DNA from: Marivita sp051859345
Lineage (GTDB): Bacteria > Pseudomonadota > Alphaproteobacteria > Rhodobacterales > Rhodobacteraceae
Assembly (NCBI RefSeq): GCF_051859345.1
Contig: NZ_JBHYFV010000004.1
Span: 1 to 64,000, forward strand
Direction of reading: 5' to 3'
DNA length: 64,000 nt
Made by a program: the position numbers and the translations under genes. Below, one piece after another: positions 8,046 to 16,658 of this stretch. Positions within the stretch are counted from its first letter, which is position 1. Every line of letters starts with the position of its first letter. Under the pieces are notes generated by a model. The model was not told the origin of the DNA and ran no database searches. It worked only from the letters and a program-made list of their open reading frames with translations.

Positions 8046-8992
8046 GCAAGGCTTTCGCATCACAGGGCGACATGACCGAAAAGACGATCACCTTCGATGA
8101 GATCGGTGAAGGGCTTTATGCCTTTACCGCCGAGGGGGACCCGAACTCGGGTGTCATCGTCGGCGATGACAGCGTGATGATCATCGAGGCGCAGGCGACG
8201 CCGCGTCTGGCCAACAAGGTGATCGACAAGGTACGCGAGGTCACTGACAAGCCGATCAGCCATGTCGTTCTGACCCATTACCACGCCGTGCGCGTATTGG
8301 GGGCGTCCGCCTTTGATTCCGACCAGGTGATCATGTCGGACACCGCGCGCGCTATGGTCGTGGAACGCGGACAAGAGGACTGGGACAGCGAATTTCAGCG
8401 TTTCCCCCGCCTGTTTGAAGGGCACGAGAGCATTCCCGGCCTCACATGGCCGACCACAACCTTCAGCGACAGCATGACCGTGTACCTTGGCAACCGCCGC
8501 GTTGACATCAAGCAGATCGGGCGCGCCCATACGGCGGGTGACGCAGTGATACATGTTCCGGACCAGAACGTGATGTTCACTGGCGACATCGTCGAGGATC
8601 ATTCCGCCTGTTATTGCGGCGACGGCTATTTTGCTGATTGGGGCACCACGCTTGATGCGATCAAATCCTACGATGTCGACGCCATTGCACCGGGACGCGG
8701 AGGAGCACTTGTGGGCAAGGATGCGGTCGAACGCGCCATCGAAAGCACCCGTGATTTTGTCGAAAGCACCTATCGGCCGGCAGCCCGCGTCGCCGTAAAG
8801 GGCGGGACGCTCAAGGATGCGTGGGACGCGGTGCGCGATGCCTGCGATCCCAAGTTCAGGGATTATGCCATCTACGAACATTGCCTGCCCTTCAACGTCG
8901 CCCGCGCCTATGACGAAGCGCGCGGCATCTGGCATCCGCGCATCTGGACCGCGCAACGCGACCTTGAAATGTGGGAGGCCTTGCAGGGATAA
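8042..8992 (+). CDS. Metallo-beta-lactamase-fold hydrolase with an incomplete metal site
   Basis: The 316-residue protein shows the MBL order of motifs. The first reads T-H79-Y-H81-A-V-R rather than HxHxDH. H163 follows in AHTAGD, then D182 in FTGDIVED. The late PGHG motif appears as APGRGG with R219. Ligands for one metal (H79, H81, H163, D182) remain, whereas the Asp and His that complete the second site are replaced. This may be a subfamily trait. There is no signal peptide. It lies between fahA and the flavin hydroxylase in a coupled operon, so a thioester, lactone or glutathione-conjugate substrate of the aromatic route is likely but unproven. Confidence 0.8.
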   Translation: MSKAFASQGDMTEKTITFDEIGEGLYAFTAEGDPNSGVIVGDDSVMIIEAQATPRLANKVIDKVREVTDKPISHVVLTHYHAVRVLGASAFDSDQVIMSDTARAMVVERGQEDWDSEFQRFPRLFEGHESIPGLTWPTTTFSDSMTVYLGNRRVDIKQIGRAHTAGDAVIHVPDQNVMFTGDIVEDHSACYCGDGYFADWGTTLDAIKSYDVDAIAPGRGGALVGKDAVERAIESTRDFVESTYRPAARVAVKGGTLKDAWDAVRDACDPKFRDYAIYEHCLPFNVARAYDEARGIWHPRIWTAQRDLEMWEALQG

Positions 8993-8997
8993 TCGCG

Positions 8998-10620
8998 ATG
9001 GTTGCCGTCAGATACCAAACCGCATTTCGCCTCTACCCTTATGAAAAAGTCGCGGATCAGACGGCAGAAAGCCCGGTCCGCCATCCCGTCGTGATTGTCG
9101 GAGGAGGGCCGATTGGCATGGCCCTTGCGCTTGATCTGGGCACGCGGGGCATCCCCTGTGTGGTGCTGGATGACCACGACGGCGTCGGCATGGGCAGTCG
9201 CGCCATCTGTTTCGCGAAACGCACGCTTGAGATTTGCGATCGGTTGGGCTGTGGCGATCCGATGGTCGACAAAGGCGTCGTCTGGAATGTTGGCCGTGTC
9301 TACCGCGATGAAAAAGAAGTCTATTCGTTCAATCTCTTGCCCGAAGACGGCCACAAGCGCCCTGCTTTCATCAACCTGCAACAACCGTATTTCGAACAGT
9401 TCCTCGTGGAGGAAATCCGACGCCAACAGGCGCTGGGCGCGCCGATCGACATTCGCGGACAAAACTGCGTGACGGCCATGGAGCAGAAGGCCGATCATGT
9501 TGTGCTGGATGTCGATACACCTGACGGTGCCTATCGGATCGAGGCCGACTATCTGGTTGCCTGTGACGGGGCAAATTCGCCCATTCGCGCCATGATGGGA
9601 CTTGATTTCGAAGGTCGTGTGTTCGAGGACAATTTCCTGATTGCCGACATCCGCATGCTTGCGGATTTCCCGGTCGAACGGCGGTTCTGGTTCGATCCAC
9701 CTTTCAACCGTGGCGAAACCGCCCTCTTGCACAAACAGCCCGATGATGTCTGGCGGCTCGACTTTCAACTGGGTTGGAACATTGATCGCAAGGCAGAGCT
9801 TGATCCGTCCCGCATACGGGGTCGTGTGTCGGCGATGATCGGATCGGATATCGACTACGAGCTTGTCTGGACGTCGATTTACACCTTTCGCTGCTGCACC
9901 ATGAAAGACTACCGCCATGGCCGCGTGTTCTTTGCCGGGGACAGTGCGCATCAGGTCAGTCCCTTTGGGGCACGCGGGGCAAATGGGGGCATTCAGGACA
10001 TTGACAACCTCGCATGGAAACTGGCGGCGGTGATCAAGGGGGATGCCCCGGATGAATTGCTTGACAGTTACCATCAGGAACGCAAGCACGGGGCGCTTGA
10101 AAACATCAAGAACTCGTCCCGTTCGGCTGATTTCCTGACCCCGCGCAATCCCGCCCATGCGCTGTTCCGGGATGCGGTGCTTGATCTGGTAGAGCATTTT
10201 GATTTTGCCCGCCCGATGGTGAATTCCGGTCGTCTGTCCGTGCCTTGCACCTATGATGTCTCTGCGCTGAACGGTGCGGATGCGCTTTCCGGCGGACCGC
10301 CCCGGTCGCGCCCCGGCAGTCCGTGCAGCGATGCCCCAATCGGGGATGGGTTTCTGCTGGATCGTCTTGACGGCGGTTTTTCCGTGATCGCAATCAATAC
10401 CGCGATACCTGAAGGCATGGTGGTGGCGGAGCAGGCGGTCGATGTCATCAACCTGACGACGGAGACTGACACCAGCGGGGCGCTGCGCGACCGTTATCTG
10501 GGGGATACCCCATCTGCGGTCTATCTGATCCGACCTGATCAGCATGTCGCGGCACGTTGGGCCAGTCTGGATTTGGCTGCAATTGAATTCGCGCTGAACC
10601 AAGCATTAGGAAAGGCCTGA
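8998..10620 (+). CDS. FAD-dependent aromatic hydroxylase (MhpA/TfdB/MhaA-like)
   Basis: From ATG 8998 the protein is 540 residues. An N-terminal Rossmann motif VVIVGGGPIGMALAL lies at about residues 31-45. The second FAD motif, FAGDSAHQVSPFGARGAN, is near residue 315. The C-terminal thioredoxin-like region is characteristic of phenol and 3-hydroxyphenylpropionate hydroxylases. Such enzymes add OH to a phenolic ring using NAD(P)H and O2. Being in the homogentisate operon, an attractive reaction is 3-hydroxyphenylacetate to homogentisate, as done by the MhaA/MhaB pair of Pseudomonas putida; this is inference. The following DUF2783 gene is 3 bp away and may be its small partner. Confidence 0.85.
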   Translation: MVAVRYQTAFRLYPYEKVADQTAESPVRHPVVIVGGGPIGMALALDLGTRGIPCVVLDDHDGVGMGSRAICFAKRTLEICDRLGCGDPMVDKGVVWNVGRVYRDEKEVYSFNLLPEDGHKRPAFINLQQPYFEQFLVEEIRRQQALGAPIDIRGQNCVTAMEQKADHVVLDVDTPDGAYRIEADYLVACDGANSPIRAMMGLDFEGRVFEDNFLIADIRMLADFPVERRFWFDPPFNRGETALLHKQPDDVWRLDFQLGWNIDRKAELDPSRIRGRVSAMIGSDIDYELVWTSIYTFRCCTMKDYRHGRVFFAGDSAHQVSPFGARGANGGIQDIDNLAWKLAAVIKGDAPDELLDSYHQERKHGALENIKNSSRSADFLTPRNPAHALFRDAVLDLVEHFDFARPMVNSGRLSVPCTYDVSALNGADALSGGPPRSRPGSPCSDAPIGDGFLLDRLDGGFSVIAINTAIPEGMVVAEQAVDVINLTTETDTSGALRDRYLGDTPSAVYLIRPDQHVAARWASLDLAAIEFALNQALGKA

Positions 10621-10623
10621 GCG

Positions 10624-10896
10624 ATGAGCGACCTCAACCTCGCCCCGAATTTCGACAACACCGATGATTTCTATGCGGCGTTGCTTTCGGCACATGAGGG
10701 CCTGTCGGAACCTGAAATGCACGCGCTGAATGCACGCCTGATCCTGATCCTTGCAAATCATATCGGCGATCAGGATATCCTGACCCAGGCGCTGGACGCT
10801 GCGGCGCCAAAGGGGGGCCGTGACAAAGCGAAGGCGGATACCGAGGCAGGGATTGGTACGATGGGGACTGCGCGGCGCGAGGGATCTGAGACATGA
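10624..10896 (+). CDS. DUF2783 small protein
   Basis: The 90-residue protein carries the DUF2783 pattern. Its first 60 residues are an acidic helical segment (DDFYAALLSAHEGLSEPEM, then LNARLILILANHIGD), followed by a lysine- and glycine-rich tail. There is no signal peptide or cysteine pair. It is 3 bp after the flavin hydroxylase and overlaps the thiolase by 4 bp. The biochemical role of this family is not known to me. The constant position after a flavin monooxygenase suggests a coupling or stabilising subunit, comparable in size to MhaB. Confidence 0.8.
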   Translation: MSDLNLAPNFDNTDDFYAALLSAHEGLSEPEMHALNARLILILANHIGDQDILTQALDAAAPKGGRDKAKADTEAGIGTMGTARREGSET

Positions 10897-12092
10897 CCGA
10901 CGTTTTTATATGCGACTACATCCGGACCCCGATTGGCCGCTATGGTGGGGCGTTGTCGTCTGTGCGCACCGATGATCTGGGGGCCATCCCGCTTTCGGCA
11001 CTGGCCCGGCGCAACCCTGAACTGGATCTTTCGGCAATCGACGAGGTGATCTTTGGTTGCGCCAATCAGGCAGGTGAAGACAATCGCAACGTGGCCCGAA
11101 TGGCGCTACTGCTTGCGGGGTATCCCGACACGGTGCCGGGTACCACCATGAACAGGCTATGTGGGTCTGGCATGGATGCCGTCATAGCAGCAGCCCGTGC
11201 CATCAAAGCCGGAGAAGCCGAACTGATGGTGGCGGGGGGTGTCGAGTCGATGTCGCGTGCGCCCTTTGTGATGCCCAAGGCGACGGCGGCGTTTTCGCGT
11301 GCAAACGAAGTATACGACACCACCATTGGCTGGCGCTTTGTCAACAAGCTGATAAAGGCTCAATACGGTGTCGACAGCATGCCCGAGACTGCCGAAAACG
11401 TGGCTGAGGATTTCGGCGTCAGTCGTGCTGATCAGGACGCGTTCTCCCTGCGGTCGCAACACAAGGCTGGCGCGGCGATGGCAAACGGTCGTCTTGCGCA
11501 GGAAATCACGCCGGTCAACATTCCGCAGCGCAAGGGCGATCCGGTGGTGGTTGTCACGGACGAACATCCGCGTCCCTCCACGACGCTGGCCGATCTGCAA
11601 AATCTCAAGCCATTTGTGAAGGCTGACGGGACGGTCACTGCGGGCAATGCGTCGGGTGTCAATGACGGGTCCGCCGCGTTGATCCTTGCAACGAAAGAAG
11701 CCGCCGTACGACATGGACTGACCCCGATGGCACGGGTTCTTGGCGGGGCCACCGCAGGTATCGCGCCACGCATCATGGGGCTTGGTCCAGTGCCGGCATC
11801 GAAAAAGCTGATGGCGCGGCTGGGTCTTGGGCCGGACGACTTTGCAGTCATTGAATTGAACGAAGCTTTTGCCGCTCAGGGGCTTGCCACGCTCCGTGAA
11901 CTGGGGATCGCGGATGACGACCCTCGCGTAAACCGCAATGGCGGGGCCATCGCGCTGGGCCATCCGCTTGGCATGTCGGGTGCCCGGATCACCGGCACGG
12001 CGATGCTTGATCTGAAACCGGGCGAAAAGTCGCTTTCGACCATGTGCATCGGCGTTGGCCAGGGGATCGCGATTGCTCTGGAACGTGTGTAG
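10893..12092 (+). CDS. Acetyl-CoA acyltransferase (3-oxoadipyl-CoA thiolase type)
   Basis: The 399-residue thiolase has the nucleophile C90 in MNRLCGSGMDAV, the HPLG histidine region NGGAIALGHPLGMSGAR near residue 350 and the C-terminal acid/base cysteine in CIGVGQG. The RTPIGRYGGALSSVRTDDLG opening resembles PcaF/PaaJ thiolases. In this operon it could cleave acetoacetyl-CoA derived from fumarylacetoacetate, or 3-oxoadipyl-CoA from another ring-cleavage route. No CoA transferase for acetoacetate is adjacent. It is the last gene of the hmgA operon. Confidence 0.93.
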   Translation: MTDVFICDYIRTPIGRYGGALSSVRTDDLGAIPLSALARRNPELDLSAIDEVIFGCANQAGEDNRNVARMALLLAGYPDTVPGTTMNRLCGSGMDAVIAAARAIKAGEAELMVAGGVESMSRAPFVMPKATAAFSRANEVYDTTIGWRFVNKLIKAQYGVDSMPETAENVAEDFGVSRADQDAFSLRSQHKAGAAMANGRLAQEITPVNIPQRKGDPVVVVTDEHPRPSTTLADLQNLKPFVKADGTVTAGNASGVNDGSAALILATKEAAVRHGLTPMARVLGGATAGIAPRIMGLGPVPASKKLMARLGLGPDDFAVIELNEAFAAQGLATLRELGIADDDPRVNRNGGAIALGHPLGMSGARITGTAMLDLKPGEKSLSTMCIGVGQGIAIALERV

Positions 12093-12288
12093 CCCGTTGA
12101 TCCTTGATACACGCGGCGCGACGGTCGGGAAGCTGTCTTCCGCCTTTACGACCAATGCGCCGAACAGGGGGACAGCGCGTATTCCTATGTCCAGGTCATC
12201 CGGTCTGACGTGACCCCGTTCAGGGCAATTTTGACCCGGCCCGTCACACTCTATTGATCTCCCTCTGTCCGGAGTCCTAGAACATGCC

Positions 12289-13554
12289 ATGAAGCCCAAA
12301 CTCTTGACCACACTCGCCACCTATGATCGCGCGCAATTCGCAAGCGATCTCATGGCTGGCGTGACCGTGGCGATGGTGGCGTTGCCCCTGAGTCTGGCGA
12401 TTGCCATTGCCTCGGGGGCGACACCGGAAAAAGGGTTGGTGACGGCCATTGTCGGCGGTTTCCTGATTTCGGCGTTCGGGGGCAGCCGCGTGCAGATCGG
12501 CGGCCCGACGGGTGCCTTTATCGTGGTGGTTTTCGGTGTCATCGCCGAACACGGGTATGACGGGCTTGTCCTCGCAACGCTCATGGCGGGGGTGATCATG
12601 CTGGTCGCTGGATACATGCGTGCCGGAAATCTGGTGGCCTATGTACCGGAACCGGTGATCAACGGCTTCACCATCGGAATCGCGATCATCATTGCGACAA
12701 GCCAGCTGAAGGATTTTTTCGGCCTGTCGATGGCGCAACCGCCCGCAGAGTTTGTTGGCAAACTCGAAGCGCTTTGGTCTGAGAGACATACCTTGAATTT
12801 CCAGGCTGTCGGGATCGGTCTTGCCACGATGGTCTTGATAGTAGGGTTGCGCCGCATCGCACCAAAGTTTCCGGGGCTTGTCGTGGCGGTTGGCGTGACC
12901 TCGGCGTTCGTCGCCGTGGCGATGCTGCCTGTCGATACGATCTTTTCCCGGTTTGGCGCATTTCCCAACACGTTGCCGATGCCTGCGCTGCCTGAGATCA
13001 GTTTGGAACGGATGGTCGAACTGCTGCCTTCGGCAATTGTCATCGCGTTTCTCGCAAGCATCGAGTCGCTGTTGTCTGCCATGGTGGCGGACAAGATGAT
13101 CGGCGGTCATCACCGGCCGAATGCCGAGGTGCTGGCACAGGGGTTTGCCAATATCGGTTCGGCGCTTTTTGGCGGCCTGCCTGCCACCGGAGCCATCGCG
13201 CGTACGGCGACCAATGTCCGCGCCGGTGCCAAAACGCCTGTCGCGGGGATTGTCCACGCCCTGACCATTCTGATTGTCATGCTGGCCTTTGCACCTGTGG
13301 CCGGTTTTCTTGCCATGCCCGCGCTGGCCGGTTTGCTGATCCTGACGGCCTGGAACATGAGCGAGCCCCACAAGTGGCGCGGATATCTGCAAACACGTCT
13401 GTCGGATGGGGTCCTTCTGGTTCTGACACTGGTTTTGACCGTGTTTGCGGATCTGACCATTGCCATCGGTGTTGGCGTTTCGGTGGGTCTTGCGCTGCGA
13501 TTGCGACGCGGCAAGGCGTCGATCGAAAGCGATTGGACGCCGCCGGATCGCTAA
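12289..13554 (+). CDS. SulP-family anion transporter lacking the STAS domain
   Basis: This 421-residue integral membrane protein has the SulP pattern: the substrate-loop sequence MVALPLSLAIAIASG near residue 25, GGSRVQIGGPTGAF near residue 64, and ATGAIARTATNVRAGAKTP near residue 300. About ten to twelve hydrophobic segments are present. Typical SulP proteins continue into a cytoplasmic STAS domain of about 100 residues, but this one stops right after the last helix. Substrates of the family include sulfate, bicarbonate and dicarboxylates; which applies here is unknown. A 196-bp spacer separates it from the thiolase, so it probably has its own promoter. Confidence 0.88.
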   Translation: MKPKLLTTLATYDRAQFASDLMAGVTVAMVALPLSLAIAIASGATPEKGLVTAIVGGFLISAFGGSRVQIGGPTGAFIVVVFGVIAEHGYDGLVLATLMAGVIMLVAGYMRAGNLVAYVPEPVINGFTIGIAIIIATSQLKDFFGLSMAQPPAEFVGKLEALWSERHTLNFQAVGIGLATMVLIVGLRRIAPKFPGLVVAVGVTSAFVAVAMLPVDTIFSRFGAFPNTLPMPALPEISLERMVELLPSAIVIAFLASIESLLSAMVADKMIGGHHRPNAEVLAQGFANIGSALFGGLPATGAIARTATNVRAGAKTPVAGIVHALTILIVMLAFAPVAGFLAMPALAGLLILTAWNMSEPHKWRGYLQTRLSDGVLLVLTLVLTVFADLTIAIGVGVSVGLALRLRRGKASIESDWTPPDR

Positions 13555-13633
13555 GCCAGCGCGCCCTCCGGTATCGGTTCAGACAGGGCTTCGTGTGACG
13601 GATCACCGCTTGGTTTGCGGGACATCTCCTGTT

Positions 13634-14833
13634 TCAGTCGGAACCAGCCCCTGTCTGGGTCAGCGCCCGGGTCGCCCGCGCCACAACCACTTCTTCGTTC
13701 GTCGGGATGACCAGCACGTCGATGTCGGAACTCGGCCCGCTGATGCGTGTGGCATGACCGTCATTTGCATCAGGGTCGATCGCCACCCCCATCCAGCACA
13801 GCCGGTCGCAGATCTGTCGACGGATGCGGGCGGAGTTTTCGCCAATTCCCGCCGTAAACACAAGCGCATCCAGTCCACCGATGGTCGACGCGAGGGCGGC
13901 CAGTTCGCTGGTGGCCCGGTGGCAAAACAGGTCGATGGCTTCTTGCGCCTGCGCCGATGTGTCTGCTTCCAGAACGGCCATATCGTTGCTGATGCCGGAC
14001 ACACCCAGAAGACCCGACTCCTTGTAAAGCATGGTCGAGATGTCTGTCGCCGACAGACCCTTTTCTTGCAGAAGGTAAAGAATGACACCGGGATCCAGCG
14101 TCCCGCAGCGACGACCCATCACCAGACCGTCCAACGCGGTGAAGCCCATGCTGGTTGCGACGCTGCGCCGGTTCTTCATCGCACACATGCTTGCTCCGCT
14201 GCCCAGATGGGCGACGATCACACGCCCGTTGGCCTTGTCGCCAAGATACGCGGGCAGGGTGCTTGCGATGTAGTCATAGGACAGGCCATGAAACCCGTAG
14301 CGAATGATGCCCTCGTCGCTAAGCGCGCGCGGCAGGGCAAAGAGTTGCGCAAGCCGGTCTTGTGTCCGATGAAAGCTTGTATCGAAGCACGCAACCTGTG
14401 TCAGTCCCGGTATTGAGGCGGCGACACAGCGGATGGCAGCCAGATTGTGGGGCTGGTGCATTGGCGCAAGTGGGCTGAGTGACTCAAGCTCTGCCAAAAG
14501 CGCGTCAGTGATCAGCGCCGGTTCGGCGTGATGACGCCCGCCATGCACAACGCGGTGCCCGACAGCTTTGATGGTGACGCCGCCCTGATGGGCATTCACC
14601 CAGTCAAGGAGTTCAGGAATAAGGTCGTCCTGACCTGTCTCCAGATCCATCGGCGGAAGATCCTTGCCCGACATGGCAAGGCCATCCGCATCTTTTGCCG
14701 AAAAGACCGGATTACTGCCGATACCCGAAATCTTGCCACGCAGGAGAACATCCAGGGCACCGTCACCATCGCCATAGATTGCGAATTTGAGGCTGGAGGA
14801 GCCCGCGTTCAGAACAAGGATCGCGTTTGTCAT
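13634..14833 (-). CDS. ackA: Acetate kinase
   Basis: The enzyme makes acetate and ATP from acetyl phosphate, or runs in reverse. The 399-residue protein starts at ATG 14833 with the typical opening MTNAILVLNAGSSSLKF. It has the phosphate-binding segment VAHLGSGASMCA near residue 205 and FTAGIGENS near residue 320. The ATG overlaps the stop of the phosphate acetyltransferase fusion, so the two are translationally coupled and form an acetyl-CoA to acetate branch. Confidence 0.97.
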   Translation of the reverse strand: MTNAILVLNAGSSSLKFAIYGDGDGALDVLLRGKISGIGSNPVFSAKDADGLAMSGKDLPPMDLETGQDDLIPELLDWVNAHQGGVTIKAVGHRVVHGGRHHAEPALITDALLAELESLSPLAPMHQPHNLAAIRCVAASIPGLTQVACFDTSFHRTQDRLAQLFALPRALSDEGIIRYGFHGLSYDYIASTLPAYLGDKANGRVIVAHLGSGASMCAMKNRRSVATSMGFTALDGLVMGRRCGTLDPGVILYLLQEKGLSATDISTMLYKESGLLGVSGISNDMAVLEADTSAQAQEAIDLFCHRATSELAALASTIGGLDALVFTAGIGENSARIRRQICDRLCWMGVAIDPDANDGHATRISGPSSDIDVLVIPTNEEVVVARATRALTQTGAGSD

Positions 14834-16257
14834 GGAACTGCTGGTGTCTGGTGGCTGATGAAAAGCTGCGCCAATGCACATGAGGCAAGCCGCGATACGG
14901 CACTGTCGGCCCGGCTTGTCAGGATGACAGGGACGCGCGCGCCCAATACGATGCCTGCGGCGTCCGCGCCTGCCAGATAGATCAGTTGCTTGGCGATCAT
15001 GTTGGCGGCTTCCAGATCGGGCGCGACAAGGATGTCGGCAATGCCGGCCACATCCGACACGATGCCCTTGGCCGCGACGGCTGCCGGGGAAATGGCGTTG
15101 TCAAAAGCCAACGGTCCGTCAAGCAGCCCACCTGTGATCTGTCCCCGGTCAGCCATCTTGCACAGCGCTGCGGCGTCGACTGTCGATGCGATGCGAGGAT
15201 TGACCGTTTCGACAGCCGACAGGATCGCAACCTTGGGCACCTCGATTCCCAGCGCGAGCCCAAGGTCGATGGCGTTTTGCACGATGTCGCGCTTCATCGC
15301 GAGGTCCGGGTAGATATTGATCGCAGCATCCGTGATCAGCAGCGGCTTGGGATAGGTCGGCACATCAAGCACATAAACATGGCTCATACGCCGTTCGGTC
15401 CGCAGGCCAAGCGTGTCATCCACCACAGCTTCCATCAACTCGTCAGTGTGCAGCGACCCTTTCATGAGCGCCTTGACCTTGCCGGAACGGACCAGTGCCA
15501 CCGCTGCTGCCGCGGCCGCGTGGCTGTGGGGCATGTCCACAAGTTCGAACCCGTCCAGAGAACGTCCGGCCTCTTGTGCGGCCGCTTCGATCTTGGTCCT
15601 TGGGCCGACCAGAACAGGCAGGATCATGCCTTGGTGTGCCGCGTCCAGTGCGCCGGTCAAAGACAGGGCGTCGCAGGGGTGAACAACGGCGGTGCGCACC
15701 GGCTCAAGCGCCTCTGTTGCGTCGATCAACCGTGCGTATTGCGCACCCTGTGCGTGCAGATGGATCTCGGGAAGGACCGCGCGGGGCCGGTGAACCTTGT
15801 CGCGCGGAGCGATTACGGTGGCCACACCGTCGATCGCGGTCTCGCCGTCTTGGTTCAGGCAGGTGCAGGCCATCAAAAGACGCCCCTGTTCAAGCTTTTC
15901 ACTGACCTCGACCCGCACGGTGACTGTGTCGCCCAGACCCACCGGGGCCTTGAAGCTCAGGCTTTGGTCAAGAAAGATCGTTCCGGGTCCGGGAAGTTCG
16001 GTGCCCAGCACCGCCGAAATGAGAGCGCCGCCCCACATGCCATGGGCGATGACCCCGTGGAACATGTCGGTTCGCGCATATTCCGCATCCACATGGGCAG
16101 GGTTCACATCGCCGGACATTACGGCGAACAGCTCGATATCCTGCGGTTTCAGTGTCCGCGTCAGTTCGGCGCTGTCTCCGACCATGATCTCGTCGTAGGT
16201 TTTGTTTTCAATGAATTGCATCGTGGTGGTCGGATTTCCCTGTTCACGCGCGGACAT
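14830..16257 (-). CDS. MaoC hydratase-like / phosphate acetyltransferase fusion
   Basis: Two domains are joined in 475 residues. Residues about 15-150 are a MaoC hot-dog domain (LFAVMSGDVNPAHVDAEYA, then GVIAHGMWGGALIS). Residues about 165-475 are a PTA/PTB domain that moves acetyl groups between CoA and phosphate. ATG 16257 is chosen because GGAGG stands 5 bp before it; an ATG at 16221 is also possible. It is coupled to ackA. The MaoC part could hydrate enoyl-CoA or act as a binding scaffold. This bifunctional arrangement occurs in alphaproteobacteria and is annotated as bifunctional enoyl-CoA hydratase/phosphate acetyltransferase. Confidence 0.92.
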   Translation of the reverse strand: MSAREQGNPTTTMQFIENKTYDEIMVGDSAELTRTLKPQDIELFAVMSGDVNPAHVDAEYARTDMFHGVIAHGMWGGALISAVLGTELPGPGTIFLDQSLSFKAPVGLGDTVTVRVEVSEKLEQGRLLMACTCLNQDGETAIDGVATVIAPRDKVHRPRAVLPEIHLHAQGAQYARLIDATEALEPVRTAVVHPCDALSLTGALDAAHQGMILPVLVGPRTKIEAAAQEAGRSLDGFELVDMPHSHAAAAAAVALVRSGKVKALMKGSLHTDELMEAVVDDTLGLRTERRMSHVYVLDVPTYPKPLLITDAAINIYPDLAMKRDIVQNAIDLGLALGIEVPKVAILSAVETVNPRIASTVDAAALCKMADRGQITGGLLDGPLAFDNAISPAAVAAKGIVSDVAGIADILVAPDLEAANMIAKQLIYLAGADAAGIVLGARVPVILTSRADSAVSRLASCALAQLFISHQTPAVP

Positions 16258-16658
16258 TCTGGCCTCCAAAGACACGGGCGCTGGCAGCCGACACCTTGCG
16301 GAAACCGTCGCCGGTCAAGATGACAGCAACGTGACCGACATCTTGCGTGGAGGCAAGTTCGCGATCAGGCTTGAGCGGTTTCAGCCCGCCAGGTGCGCCG
16401 GTTCCGGGTTTGACGCTGAAGGTCTCGGTGAGGTGCCTTGTGGTGGTTTTCATGTCGTCCAACAGGCGAGCTCCTTCGTTGGTTGGCAGGCAATGCGCCA
16501 TCCTTTCGCCACCCTTAACCCGGTTCAGGTGGCGCAGCATTGATCTGGATTGGTTTTGCAACAACAGGATCAGAATCTGCGATCGCGGCTCCGGTTATGC
16601 TCCGTCTGCCCCTGTTTCAGGCGCGTGTCCCTTGGTCGGGTGGGCGTTCGCGATGGGT
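16258..16658. other. 401-bp gap with no assigned gene
   Basis: The stretch lies between the MaoC-PTA start and the 3' end of the SLC13 gene. It must hold the pta-ackA promoter. A minus-strand reading frame of up to 106 codons (16244-16564) ends 14 bp inside the pta start, but its sequence resembles no family I know and has no clear ribosome site. No strong hairpin or dyad was seen. Confidence 0.5.

Noticed and set aside
12093..12288. Short plus-strand reading frames between the thiolase and SulP genes
   Set aside because: They give 30-40 residue peptides with no start and no confident similarity; possibly gene remnants, but not supportable.
16244..16564. Possible 106-residue protein before the MaoC-Pta gene
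   Set aside because: No family resemblance, no convincing ribosome site, and it overlaps the chosen pta start.
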